Shown here: positions 45,279 through 57,860 of the stretch, in pieces
Numbering within the stretch: position 1 is the first letter of the stretch
How the letters are laid out: each line of letters opens with the position of its first letter
Assembly (NCBI GenBank): GCA_015680685.1
Contig: MNCI01015594.1
Span: 1,335 to 65,334, forward strand
Reading direction: 5' to 3'
Length of the DNA stretch: 64,000 nt
DNA from: Gnetum montanum
Lineage: Eukaryota; Streptophyta; Gnetopsida; Gnetales; Gnetaceae
Notes under the pieces: generated by a model
The model's input: the letters and a program-made list of their open reading frames with translations, nothing else
The model's database searches: none
What the model was told of the DNA's origin: nothing
Program-made: the position numbers and the translations under genes

Positions 45279-46740
45279 AAGCACAATAGCTATGCACAAC
45301 CGCTTATGCTTTCATAGTACTTTCACTAACCACTTTTCACACCAAGCACTCTACCACCATAAAACATGTATTCTTTAAATAAAATTTTAACTCCAAACTA
45401 AGTTACAAAATGTAACTTTAAGATTAGTAAAATAAAGGGCTAGCAAATTTGGCTTCATTTATCCAACAAAATGGTAGCTTTGGAAGCTCCTGGTTCAAGT
45501 TTTATACACTCAAAAAAGTTTGAAGTGTCATTGAACGTAATGCCTAACAAGTATTTTGAAAATCTTGGTACAAAGATGCAATACTCAACTGTCAAATTAA
45601 ACAAGCAAAGTAAAGAATGACAAATTCAAATGCAATCCTATCATGTAGCTTTCATGCCATTAATGAAAATGATCAAAACACACACCACAGCAAATCCCTA
45701 AAAGAGGCAGCCAAAGATAGGAAATACTTCTTCAACTCTTTGAAATCACAAAAACAAGTTTACAAAGATGAATAGTTCAGAGCCTTAACGGCATACCCAC
45801 AAATCTAAAGGAAACCACTACCAAGATTCTGCCAACAGTGGAGCTCATTCAACAACTCACCTTGATCACTAACTATTTTTAATGAGCTTCAACAACCTTC
45901 ATACATGACATGCACAAATTCTGTTGAGAGAACCTTTTCCAAACAATCTCAATGCTTATAGATGAAGAATTTAGAAACTTTTCTGTAGATAGCCCTTTTC
46001 AAATTGCAGCTGACAATCCATTATTGCAACTTGTCACCAACTAGACAGACCTATCCTGTATTCACAGCTACCTATACAGTGGCTTGTGATGCACTTAGCA
46101 TTAACACAATTTGCAAAGCATTCAAACATTCTACTATCATCTTATCTATTTTTAAAATTTTTAATTTTAACTTTCTTACAATTATTGTTAAATTATTAAG
46201 CTACGTGCCTCTATCAAAAAGAGGCACACCTCAGCAGTCTCAGCATTGATCTCACTGGAACCAAACTTATAATACGGTTATGAGAAAAACGTTTAGCTTA
46301 GCTTTGATTGTACCGTACACTCATACTAGTATCCACACGTATCATCAGTGGTAGAACTGTACCAAGAAATCGGTAAGACTGCACTAGGAAAATCCATTTC
46401 ATAGACAGAATTTTAAGAAGTAAAAATACTAATGAGGGAGAATGCAGTTAAAATGAACGCAAAATTATTCCAAGCCAAACCTTCCTAGGCATCCTTTTAT
46501 AATATTACCAACATAATTTAGATATAAATATATCCCAATTCACATTACAATACCACAGAAACTATGCAGAAGTGCCTGAAAATACCATACCAAAAATCCA
46601 TCTTCAAAATAAATAATAAACATTAGTTTAGAAGTTACTGATTATTATGATAAGCACTTTAATACTCCAATATATGTAGAACCGTATAGCTTTAGAAAGT
46701 ATAGTCACACTCCCCTTTTCATCTAGAGAATATCTAAACT
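45279..46740. other. Annexin 3' flank, no other gene
   Basis: AT-rich DNA downstream of the annexin stop codon, which includes its 3' UTR. The 81-codon frame at 46004-46249 has no recognisable relatives. Confidence 0.4.
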
Positions 46741-49499
46741 CTACTGTTTTCCCAGAAGAGCAAGCAAAAAGTGCTCGTAATCTCCATGGGTATCATGAGC
46801 TATTGCAGTCTCTAAAGCCTTGCTAGTTCTCCTCTGGTATTCATCTTTGATAATCTGGAGATCTACCTCAGCTCTTGTCACCACTACACGCACCAAGGCC
46901 TCTTCATCAGTGCCAAGCTTGTCCAGGGCCAGCCTTAAAATCTGCACACAACAAAATAAAAGGTTTATTACCACAACTCTGGAAAAGGTAATGACTATCA
47001 CCACAACCCTGAACAGATTGATAGATGACACTGTAAACAGAACAGAATCCTCACTTTTGCAAAATATCTTTCTGGGAATGCAATGCATTTGATAACAGCT
47101 CTCAATGCACCTAGGAACTCTTTTGGCTCACCTTCTTTTAGATCCTGCAAAACATGCATTTAGATTGGTATGGAATTGTAACTCCTGCAGTGTCATATGG
47201 ATCAGATAAATCTATAAAACTGCCACTCCGGTGAAGTTACATAGAGCGGCATGTCAAGTACTTAGGGGTTATCCACAGCAAAGAATTAAATCAGAAATGA
47301 GTATGTAAGGAATGTTAGCAAAGATGATTTGGCATGTTCTATGCAAAAACAAAAAAAGAAAAGAAAAGATGGCTTCTGTTTGAATGTACTATTTGACAAG
47401 TTATCAGAAGATAATCAGAAGATATGGGATAATTAAATAGCTAAAAGAACTTAATATATTGTAGTGTACCTGACGACTTTTGGATCAACAAGGATTGATA
47501 ATGAGAACTCATAAAGCCAACCGAAATCGATAGGATAGAAGCTTTAATGATGATGGTAATGATGTTTGAAACTTTAATACTAAATAGTAATTCAAAGACA
47601 CAAAGGCACCAAAATAACTTCCTTGAAAAATACAGGAGACTGTTTGGAAATAATTTTAAACAATCATGAACAGATCTAATATGCACATTTCAATTACTAA
47701 ATGAAGAAGGCCATCTGGCACAATGACATCACCGAAACAAATGTTTTAAGAGCCTATCACCCTGAATATTATTACAGGGATCAAAAGAAAAAACAGTGTC
47801 CAAGGCTAAGAAGTTTAAATTTACCATGTTCAATTAGCATGATATATTAGAAATCATCACACGATGAGAACCGTGCATGTCATAATGAGTTTGTAATGTT
47901 CAGAGAATGTATTTGAAACAACACTGATCTCAACATTTGAAAAATCACTCATTATCCCAATTGATATTGCCTTCTAGCTAATGAAATCAATTAAGAGAAA
48001 CGCATTTTGTTAATTGAAAAAAAATATATAAAAGATCCTATCGAGTCAACATGTATCATACCTTGTTGATTTCATGCCCATATTCATCTCTGTAGTCATT
48101 GAAAATAGCATTTAGCTGTGGTTTGCTCCTTGTAGTCAATATCCTAATAATATCCTCATGTTCAAAAGCCTTATCTTTGATGGCTTCATGCAGTACCTTC
48201 GCCTCAGACTTTGCAATATGCGTATCAATTTCTGGTCCCTCATACCGGTAGGAACTGAAAAGTCCTACCAGCAGCTGTAGCAGAGGATTATTAGGAATCC
48301 ACACATAAACAACTACAGTTTCCAGAAATACTCCTCTAATAGCACTCTCAAGCCAATAAATACCATGTAGATGGATACCAGCAACTCAAGCAGACAATGA
48401 TTACATAAAAGCTTAATTTCTCTGAATATACATACCTTGCCAATAGATCCATGAATGTTAGCAGCAATATCCTCCTCAATGGACTTCTTGTAAACAACAT
48501 GATAAGCCTGTCTTATGTTCCAGAGCTCTGTTGAGGTTCTTGTAGAAGAGATCTCCACAAGAACCTTACTCTCAGGATGGTGTTTCTTAATACCCTCATG
48601 GACTAACAAAGCATCTCTTTCCGGTGGATCCAATGACCACAGCAGCAGAGCTCTCTATTCACAAGTCAGATTCATTTGTCAGCATCAGAGAATGTATTGT
48701 ACATTAGGGAATAAAAGGGGCCCCACAGATTAAATCAATTTTAAAGATCAGTCATATCTGATATGAAAATGGGCTTTATAACGGAGTACCTCAAAATCCC
48801 TGGTGGTCTCAGATTTCAATCTCTTGAGGAGATCGTCTTGGTAAAGCTGATGGTAGCTTTCTCTGATAGCTTTACGCTGAGCTGCATTCCTGTGCCCAAG
48901 TATCTCTATGATCAGCTTCTCATTTGTGCCCCATCCTACAATGTAAATCAACAATTGTCAGTTCATATCATCAAGAAGAAAACATGAAAAGCTTCACAAC
49001 CCACCCACTGATTTTCATAAAGCCGTAAAAGATAAAACCCACAAGCCAGATTCATCTGCTAACATCTCTGAAGTTATTATGTACGAAAAATTGGTTTCAA
49101 TAACAGACTAATTCAGAACTCCCAGCATTTTTTAATTACATTTTGACTTTCTAAGATCTTCGGAGAGGGAAATCTAGTACAATCGGTTGATCATATCAAA
49201 GTGCATCAGACATTTCAACATGGTAGATGAAACACAGAGTCGATCGGTTGTTGATCAGGTAAGCCTCTATCATATAAGATACATCAGTAGAAACCACACA
49301 GAACCCAGAATCCATATCGAAGGTTCTTTTGTGGTTTTGAATGAACCTAGATCAAACTAGAAACGGCAAAGTAAGATCAAATAACATCGACGAAAGAGAA
49401 GCAGAGAATTATTCGGAGAAAACCTTCAAAAGCCTGTCTGAGAGATTCAGCATCATGTACAGGACTGGGAACAGAGGCAGGAACTTGCAAAGTGGACAT
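46741..49499 (-). CDS. Plant annexin, six exons, 314 residues
   Basis: Calcium-dependent, membrane-phospholipid-binding protein of the cytosol and cell periphery. Exons in coding order: 49424-49499, 48790-48935, 48436-48654, 48062-48274, 47055-47144 and 46741-46941. All introns are GT-AG and the sum is 945 nt including TAG, with no stop inside. The start [20 protein letters not shown] is plant-annexin-like. Repeat I has the type II calcium site GWGTNE (26-31) with E68. His40 (ILGHRN), linked to peroxidase activity in some plant annexins, is present. Repeat II is [14 protein letters not shown]. Repeat IV has [13 protein letters not shown] (256-268) with [10 protein letters not shown] (298-307). 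Repeats II and III lack the calcium loop, as is usual in plants. Length matches the family (about 315). The exact paralogue (AnnD1/D2 type) cannot be settled by eye. Confidence 0.97.
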
Positions 49500-49583
49500 C
49501 TTCCTTGCAATCGGATGAAAAAATCAAGTTTCCCGTGATCAAACTCAAATGCAGAAAATCACCATGAAAGCGGTTTTTAGGAT

Positions 49584-49594
49584 GAATTTATAGC
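49584..49594 (-). promoter_or_regulatory. TATA box of the annexin gene
   Basis: Sense strand GCTATAAATTC, about 85-95 bp before the ATG at 49499. This leaves room for a leader of roughly 60 nt. It is the only good TATA match close upstream. Confidence 0.6.
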
Positions 49595-49599
49595 ACTGC

Positions 49600-50246
49600 G
49601 TAGGAAATGCAGGAATAGGAAAGTGACAACAAAATGTCGAAAGAAACGCATTTCCACATTATCTTGAAACGCGGCTAAAATAAAGCGTTTCTCCAGAGTT
49701 GCTAAAAGTTAGATTCGCGGGTACCCAAGAAACATGCTTAAATGGAATTAAATTCTAAATTTCAATCGTTTTGCTAAAAGCATGTCCAGATTCGTTCCCT
49801 CCTAACGTGTAGATCAATGGTAGTGATGGAAAATGAAAAATAAAACAAAATTTTTTATATCACATCCATGTCTAAACTGCTACATATAATATCAAATATC
49901 TTAGCTGCTCAGAAGCAATTCATTACAACATTTTAGCCCTGTACCATGTGGTATAAGAATTGTACCTAAAATAATTTTGACATACTTTTATTATTTTAAT
50001 TAACATTTTAAAAACTTCATAGCTCTTTTTTAATTTTTAATAATTTAAGCAATAGAACCAAACCCACTACCTCCTGTACAGACGTGGGTGCTGTACTGCT
50101 CAGCCACTCGTTTCGTACGATATTATTATCATTTTTAATTTTGTAACTGTCGGCACAGTCCAACCTGCACGATTCACGTAATTAATGATTAGGGTTATAA
50201 TGGATTCATTACTTTCTTTAAAAATTTACGTGGACGGATTAAGGAG
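49600..50246. other. Annexin upstream region and spacer
   Basis: AT-rich. On the minus strand 50050-50110 reads TGGCTGAGCAGTACAGCACC and then GGTAGTGGGTTTGGTTC, which resembles the A and B boxes of a tRNA-derived promoter. The match is loose. No ORF of note. Confidence 0.35.
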
Positions 50247-50425
50247 CCGTATTGCTCAGCCGAGAAATTTACATCTTAATTACCGTTTTTGTTCATTCTA
50301 TATAGCTGCTACTACTTTTATAACTGAAAATGTATGGATTTAACTGAAAGCTGCTACTATTTTTGAAACTGAAAATGAATGGGTTGGCTGTTTGAGTGCA
50401 CAGCCGAAAATTTTATATCTTAATT
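50247..50425 (+). repeat. Degenerate direct duplication near 50.3 kb
   Basis: AGCTGCTACTACTTTTATAA at 50303 recurs as AGCTGCTACTATTTTTGAAA at 50347, each followed by CTGAAAATG-ATGG. The preceding CAGCCGAGAAATTTACATCT (about 50258) recurs as CAGCCGAAAATTTTATATCT (about 50402). Confidence 0.65.
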
Positions 50426-50534
50426 ATTTAACACCCTGTTAGATTTAACTGAATATATTTACTTACCAGACCTTGTTTTTGTTGGATTGTTCACCCTTAC
50501 TAGATTAGTTCTAGAATTCTTTTTATAGAATTTT

Positions 50535-50640
50535 ATTCCATAATTTTTTTACGAAATGTTTTTTGTTTCATAACTCAACATTATGCATTAAATCCAACCT
50601 GGGATATGGAGTTTTTATGTTAGAACTCTTACGGTGTAAA
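50535..50640 (-). repeat. Possible SINE copy 4
   Basis: Minus strand GTAAGAGTTCTAACATAAAAACTCC, given here as GTAAGAGTTC plus ACTCC, then CCCAGGTTGGATTTAATGC and AATGTTGAGTTAT. It parallels SINE copy 1 (GTAAAACTCTTAA, GGGTTCTATTTT, AATGTTGAGTTAT). The head is lost. Confidence 0.4.
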
Positions 50641-53600
50641 TTAAAGACATTTGGTAGACTTAGAATTAAGTTTGACATTTACCTCCTTGCCATGCTAAAA
50701 TCTGCATGTACATTTTGGCCTTATTAGTAATACATGAATAACTTTAAAAGATAAAATGCTGGTAAAAGATAATTTGATCTCTTAAGCACTGCTGACTGAT
50801 CCATATCCCTAGATTCCTATTTCATGTTTAACTTGAGACAGGATTGCGTTTCTTGGTTGAAACATTCTTCTTACGTTAAAGATAAAGAGTACTATCAATT
50901 GGAAAAGTCTAGAATGCATTTGCTTAAGAAACACAATCTATTTATTTTATAGATTATTGTTGATAGTCACAGAAATTATATTTACAAATGCAAAAGAGAA
51001 CAATATGGAAGAAAAAAAAACAACATTAGTAGATTATGTAGGATTCCATTTTTACATTTGTTTTAATTTAATTAATAGTTAGGTTTAAAATTTCATAGTA
51101 AAAACACTGAAAATTTGAAAAACTCTTAACATTCATTTATGAAAAGAAGACTAAAATCTTTTTTTTTTATTACATTCATTGGGAGGTCAACTGTAATGCA
51201 TTGAACAAAATTCAGTTTTGGCCATTTCTGTTTCAACAATTACTTGCATCTCAACATAGATAATTTTGATCAAATTTGTTAACTTGTAAAATGCAATTTT
51301 CTTACTCATACCAACAAGCTTCACCTCATTAGCTTTTTAAATGGATTTTAGTTTAATCACTAAAATGTATCAGAATGCTATATAAATTATTATTTTGGAC
51401 ATGTTAATCTCTTACAAATGGATCATAGTTCTTACACTTTTTTCTGCTGCATTTCAAAGCTGTTATCAGATATTTTTTAAGGAAGGAATTGCTTGCAGTA
51501 TTTCATTGTACAAAAAATTTAAAAAATCTGAAGAAATTTGTGCAATATTTTATAAGAAAATGTATAGCTAACTTTGAGATACAATTTCAAGTATTTGTAG
51601 TGCAAATTTTTAAAGCAAATTTTTTAAAAAATACAAGAAGGAGATTTTGTTAGGTTCAAATGACCATTTGACATCAAAATAGTGAGAGAGTTTTGCATAT
51701 AGATTGTATGAAGAGATTTGTGCTATAAATGTCAAAACAAAACTTATGTCCATGACTCCATATTATTGAGATAAGGTTAGGATCATGACGATACATGAGA
51801 TTTATCAAAAACCTGTCAATCCCCTATAAAATGTGTCAATGACGATCTAGAAACGTCTGAATAAATGGTTGCAAATGAATGCAAATTTGATTTATACAAA
51901 CTTCTAACTTCCTTGAAGATTTTAGATTAATCTGGGATGTATCCCAAACTCTAGAGTATTCAAATATACAGATGTTCTGTATATTATTTTTATTGACACG
52001 GAATACAGTTATGGTTGCAAATAAATATTGAAATTATAGCATCAATCAGACTGATGACACGGTGGAACCAAAATAATTGTTTAGAAAATAAATTATATCT
52101 TATTAGGATATCACACATACAGACGTAAAGAAAACTGGATATGAACATGCGGAAACAACTTTTGGAAAAAAAGATTTAAATGGAACAGTTGATTATTTTC
52201 TATGCCATTTTGAGCAATATGTATATTGCACAGAAAAACATGAAATAGAATCACAGATATCGTGGCTAGAATGAAATATAGTATGACTAAACATATTAGT
52301 TCACAAAATAGTGTCGAGTCTGAGCATAACTCATTGGTATCAAATTTGCAGGATACAAATCACAATTCTTAAGCAACGAGCTGCAGGTCACTGATCAAGA
52401 TACATGATGCATCAAAATCAAGAAGGATAACAATTTTACACCGGTCCTTCAACTCCACAGAAGACATGAAAAACAACCAGCAATTTCCAGGTTACATTGA
52501 AGCAAACTGAATGTACTCATCGCATATCATTTTTATTGTGTAGTTTTACCCAACAGTCTCATAAAAGCTGCCTTGGAAGAAAAACACGGAAAGACTATTT
52601 GGTTTTATGGTTTCTTATCCTTGGTTCTTAGTATTCCTGATACTTAGCTTTTTGCTTGTCCCAAACTGGTAGGTCCTCCTCAAAATCTTATCCCAATCTG
52701 CTGCTTTTTAGAGCATTTGCAAATGCAATCACTGCATGCATCCTTCATTCAAAGGAGTGTAATTAAAGTTGTGGCAATTTGGTTAGGTTTGAGTAGAAAG
52801 GCTTTTGGTCGGGCCTTAATGATTACAGTCATAAAAGATGAATCTCCAGCTTCACCAATTGCTCAAATACTTCTGTTATCTTTTTCTGTCATGATTAGTT
52901 AAATTACTCCCTTAGAGTCCCATAATATAAATTTAAAAAAGAGAAAATAGTACAAGTTTTTCAAAAAAGAATTTGTTTTCCTAACTTGTTCCTTTTTGGA
53001 TTTTTCAAGATTCTGAGTCATGACATATTGTTCCTTTGTTCCGCTAAGATCACAGTATTTTTCTTACGACATTAGATGGTTTATCCCCATCCAAAATTCG
53101 CATTTAGGTGAATTCCTTGACTCCATTACAATGGACATCTATGATTTCTGGGTAAATTTGATAAGCTTGGGGCCTTTCCTTGATCCAGGAGGAGGCTTAC
53201 TTATCAAACCCCACTTTCCCCTTCTCTTTTACTTTCCGCATTTCCTGTGGAATCCTTCTGGTAAAACCGTCTTTTCTTGCCTTGCTGCTGCACTGTTTTT
53301 GCAATCCAGGGAAAGTACAGGCCACAAACGAGGCTTTCTTTACAGGGTTGGGGGTTCACTGATTCTGGAATATAAGCTTTTCACAAATGGACGTGGAAGC
53401 AAACTCTTCAGGCTTAACGATGAGGTGTTATCTTAGTAGTACGACTTTTGATTTGGAACTCTCCCGCCTTAGACTTTTGATGTGGTTAGACATCAAAACA
53501 AAACTACTTCAAGATGGACTTCCTCTAGCTTAAATGTGTGTGTGTATATATATATATCTTCTATGAATTGAACGAATTGTGTTTAGCAACAAGAATGATA

Positions 53601-53668
53601 ATTTAGAAGATCTAGGAGCAGTTTTTGCAGCAGAGGAGAAGAGTTCAATTATTTCTTTTAAATATATC
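50641..53668. other. AT-rich spacer with no recognisable gene
   Basis: Nothing beyond chance ORFs. The longest, 53020-53436 plus (138 codons), has no domain, no conserved-looking composition and no gene context. A (TG)n(TA)n microsatellite lies at about 53535-53558. Confidence 0.45.
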
Positions 53669-53676
53669 CATTGTTA

Positions 53677-53806
53677 GGTGTTGAAACTTGAAACATAGGT
53701 ACACCTAAACATATATAGTCCACATAGCACTTTATATCTTTGCATTGTCTACTATAATTGAACCCAGAGTTTTCAAATCAAAATTCTTACTAGTAGGATA
53801 ACACCT
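53677..53806 (-). repeat. tRNA-derived SINE copy 3 with 8-bp flanking repeat
   Basis: Minus strand GAGGTGTTATCCTACTAGTA (A-box region), GGGTTCAATTATAG (B box) and a tail GTGTACCTATGTTTCAAGTT. The plus-strand octamer CATTGTTA stands at 53669-53676 and again at 53807-53814, a likely target duplication. This defines a short element of about 130 bp. Confidence 0.7.
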
Positions 53807-54239
53807 CATTGTTAAAGATGTCTATTGTCATCATTCAAGAAATTGTTTTAAAAGTTAAGTTGTTAAACTATTATGTAAAATCATTAATAATATTGAAATT
53901 AGCAAACAAATTAATATAACCTGGTTAGGTAGAACAATATCATTAATATCATTAATGCATCAAATTGTTTTAAAAAGTCTTGTAAAAAAAAAATCATCTA
54001 TATTTCAAGTACCATTGATGCAAAAATACATTACACAATTGTTGCAACAAACTTTAGAGAGGTGTAGAATAGGAATTAGAAATAGGAAAAATATAAATAG
54101 GAGCCTAAACTCAAGATGCCTAATCTTCTTAATCAACAAAACATTTTTCCACTGCAATTATACTATGAAGATATTTAGAATGTGAAATCTTTCTTTATCT
54201 TTGTAAAGAGAATGGAGGATGAATCTTCAAAGATAATGC

Positions 54240-54590
54240 AACAAAGGTTAGATATGTGACTTCTTTTATTCTATATCAATAGTGGCCTTATCCAAAGTCA
54301 TTCCTTGAGATTTATGGATAGTCATAGTCCATGCCAATCACAATGGTAGTTTTTGATGTAATGCTTCTCAAATCATAGATATAATCAGCACATGATGGGG
54401 ATTACAATTATCAAATGAACATCTCATGTAAAAGTTAAAATTGACAAAAACATAAGATGGTAATGTAGCTACTTGTTTCTTAGGATGATAGATGATACTA
54501 TGAACTATGCCAAGAGCACCATTCACTAATCCTGCTTCTGGACAAAGGTTAATTACAAGCATATATATAATTAAAGATCATTTAATATCA
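54240..54590 (-). pseudogene. PIF1/Helitron-type helicase C-terminal remnant
   Basis: The minus frame 54562-54368 reads NLCPEAGLVNGALGIVHSII, then YHPKKQVATLPSYVFVNF, the motif that precedes the last helicase motifs of PIF1-like proteins encoded by plant Helitrons. After it (54350-54250) a broken frame still echoes the W-A-x-T-I-H-K-x-Q-G-M-T motif (read as LSINLKE-LW with stops). Upstream helicase motifs and Helitron ends are not found. Confidence 0.75.
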
Positions 54591-54600
54591 TCTCCATCAT

Positions 54601-55099
54601 TGATGAATCATAGATTGGCTACATTGATTGAGCCCCATCAACTAGGCCTTGTCAACACATGATTTGATGCATTGACATGGCCCCGTCAACATAGTGTCTA
54701 TTTTCGCTTATAAATACGTGCTCACCTGTTGTGTTTATGAAATGTCTTGTCATAGTTGTAGTAGAGCTCTTGCAATTTTCTCATTTGGAAGTTAGAATAT
54801 TTTTCCAAGTGTCTATAGTAGGAGTCAAGAGTATACAAATCTTTATTCGAGCACTGTTGTACCTAAGCATAGTAGTGTGTGCGACAATAAAGATGAGTTT
54901 TTTTATGAACCTTGTAGCACTTCAAAATAGATTATTTATTTATTTATATATACATTTAATGTTTTATGCAATTTTCCTTAATGCTTTAAGCAATTAAATA
55001 ATTAATTAGACTAAATAAGCTAAACTAAGCTAGATTAAGTAGTGATTAATTAAGCACATAAGTACGACCACTTCAAGCATATGCTTGACACTTGATAAC
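54601..55099 (+). mobile_element. LTR H (Athila-like), cut by element D
   Basis: Starts TGATGAATCATAG. U3 has GCCCCATCAAC, GGCCTTGTCAACAC and GGCCCCGTCAAC motifs, a CpG-depleted version of the GTCGAC motifs of element C. A TATA box CTTATAAATACG lies near 54708, and CAATAAAGATGAG near 54882. It breaks at CTTGATAAC (55099) where element D begins. The remainder should lie right of D, outside the window. No PPT precedes it, so it is a 5' or solo LTR. Confidence 0.8.
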
Positions 55100-55968
55100 T
55101 GATGAGTGACGAGGTACCCCTACGCCCAACCATATGAATCATAGGTGTTCACGTGCGATCCGGTCGAATTTCGCAGACTTTAATTACCAAGTATGCTAGA
55201 GCTAAACAGAGAATGTGTGTTGTCCGTTTGTTGTCTTCCCAGTCCCACTTATGAAGTGCAATTGTATGGTTAAGTGTGATTGAGACGTAAGATTTTTATT
55301 ATTTTGTGTTTTATCAATTTGCTCACCTAGAACAAGAATAAAAGTGAGAGTAATTACATGATAAGTAATCTATGATCTAATCTAGCCTAACACAAGTAAC
55401 CATTCCCACTTCTCGGACACATCTTGAACTTGGTGTAAACACTGTTGGGTTGTCGAACACTAACCATTTTTGAGCTACCAAGTGTCATACATATGTTCGA
55501 AGAGGTCGTGCTTGTGTATTTTAATGAGTTGCTTAATTAATCAAAATTAATTACTGCATGAATAAAATTAATGTAAACTACATGAAATCACAATATTTAA
55601 ATGCATAAGAAAGAAAGTCTCAAGTGCTACAAGGATGAATCAAAGAGCTCATCTTTATTGCCAACACAATGGTGTGTTCAGGTACATCAATGCTTGAATA
55701 AAGATTCGATTACACTTAGACCTCCTACTATGGGCACTTGGAAAATATTCTAACTCTTAAATGAACAAACTACAAGAGTTTCGCTACTTGACTACCAAAA
55801 ACTACTCTCAATCCTGCACCTGGGGGCTGTAATTATAGACTTGGGAATAACCCTGTGATATCGAATGCACGATATTGTATCTTGGGCTACGATATTGCGT
55901 ACTTGATATCATGTACTCAATATTGCGGCTTCTCCGATATTAGAGCATATGAAAAACATGATTCATCA
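55100..55968 (-). repeat. 3' LTR of element D
   Basis: 869 bp, TGATGAGTGACGAGG to GATTCATCA. U3 (55840-55950) carries GATATCG/GATATTG motifs. The sense-strand TATA-like ATTATAG is near 55830, and AATAAAGATGAG lies at the complement of about 55650. Inside it on the right is the PPT, complement of TACCCCCATGAC (55969-55980). Confidence 0.92.
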
Positions 55969-55980
55969 TACCCCCATGAC

Positions 55981-57860
55981 TGAATGAAAACTCATCCTCA
56001 AGTACAGAAGAAGAGGAACAAGTCCTTTACAAAATATATTAGGAGGTGTAGACTATTTGATTGACATACAGAATGACATAAAGAAAATAGATAAATACAG
56101 AAGTGCCCAAGCATACAACATTACAATTGTGTACAAAATTGGATGTTCATGACAACAGGAAAGAACACCCTTGAATCCAATGGACATCCAACCCCTCTTG
56201 ATAATAGAAGAATGAGGGAGAGACAGAAAAGAGCCAGTGGTCATGGACAATCTCCCATGAGTGATATTGTTGTATCCTCCTTGGTGAAGATAGTCCTGCT
56301 TTCAGTCCATGCCCCCCATTGCAATCACAAAAAAATCAAGGATTAGTATATAAATTATAACATATAGCAGCTGAATACCTTGCCTCATTAGTGATTTTAT
56401 CTAGCCAAGTTGTGATTATGATAGATTGGTTGCTTGATAATGTTAGTGGAAAAACTGACGAATAGGTTAAGTAAGAGAAGTGGTTTATAAGATTCAAAAA
56501 AATTTTAACACAAGGAATACTAGAAAGAGGGTATAGGAATTCACAACAATAAAAAGAAAGAATTCACTGAAAATAGTTATGAAGATGCATACAATTGGAT
56601 GGCATTGATGGGGTAAATAAAAAGAATTCGATTGTTACAATGTCTAAGGGTAAAGAACTTAACTTAACCAAATCAAAAGATATGCAAGTGGGTCCTTCCC
56701 AAAGCAAGCATAGGTCTTTTATGCCCTTGCATAACTTCAAACCAAGGAGTTTGTGGGCACCATGGATGATAAATAGTTATGGAAAGTTAAGTACAAAAAC
56801 TTAGAAGTAACTAACTGAGAAACCCAACACATCAAACCAGAACATCAAATCAAAACATGAAATCAACAGTGAGGTGAGGCATGAAAAGCATAGATTGATG
56901 AGAGAGAAAATGTAATGGAGTTCCTAATTATGGTCACATGAAGTCCCTTGTGGAGTTTGTGATTAAATGACTTGGTAGACCAAAACCAACCACTTTCAGT
57001 GACTTCACATCGACATTCTAAGACTAGTCCATCCCCTAAGACACAAGAATGCTCCCACAAAACAACCACCATTCCATAGTGGAGAGAAAGTAGGAAGTGA
57101 GAAAGGGCCTTAGTTAGAGGAGACAAGACAAGTCCCATAACTAGTGCTTGTGGCCCTTTTATTTGGTCTAAGGGGTGTACTTTGAATTTCCATTTTTTTT
57201 GAATGGGAACCACACCATGCAAGGACTTATTTGACTTCCTATTGTGGAATGACACAGAATAGTGAGAAGCTCCCAAGAACACACCCACACATAGGAAAAT
57301 AGAAAAGCACAAAGAATCTCATGTCCCCTTGAAGTCACACCCTGTTCAAACCTTTGATTCCTTTTCAATTTTGGAAACTACACAAGTCACCAGTTTATTA
57401 AGGTTGCATTAATGAAAAGGGACTACACATTTCCAAAATAAGGAAAATCATAAAGTATGTGGATGAGTGGATGATGTGGACTCACTGCCTGTTACATGAA
57501 AAGAAACCATGTCCTAGTTGTTAGTAACGACATTCAAAATTAGAAACCAGATATCAACAATCAAATTACAAATGAAACATACCATCATCGAGTAGCACAT
57601 CACCATTGTACCTGACACCTTATTAGCAAAAAGAGTAGAGAAACACACCAAACATAAGAAAATATAAAAGAAAGTAAAAGAGTATGCAATAAATATCAAA
57701 TATACTCACGATGGTGTAAAACAAAAACTTAAAAAAGATCAATAACCTGAAAAAAAAAGATGTAAAATAATGAATATGAAAACAAAAAGTTGTAAAATCA
57801 AAAATGTGTAAAACAAAAAAGTCAAAAGACTGAGGAGCCATGAAAAGTGTTAGTATGGGT
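55981..57860 (-). other. Element D conserved noncoding block
   Basis: Landmarks: CAAGTGGGTCCTTCCCAAAG (56686-56705), a CCCCTTGAAGTCACACCCTG block (57315-57345), GATGATGTGGACTCACTGCC (57470-57489) and an A-rich tract (57650-57830). A short ATGGGG frame near 56315 (minus) stands where the third ORF begins in A and C, but stops at once. Confidence 0.7.

Noticed and set aside
46820-47092. 90-codon plus-strand ORF
   Set aside because: Antisense to annexin exons 5 and 6 and the intron between them.
53020-53436. 138-codon plus-strand ORF
   Set aside because: No domain, signal or neighbouring gene structure. Composition and length are compatible with chance in a long spacer.
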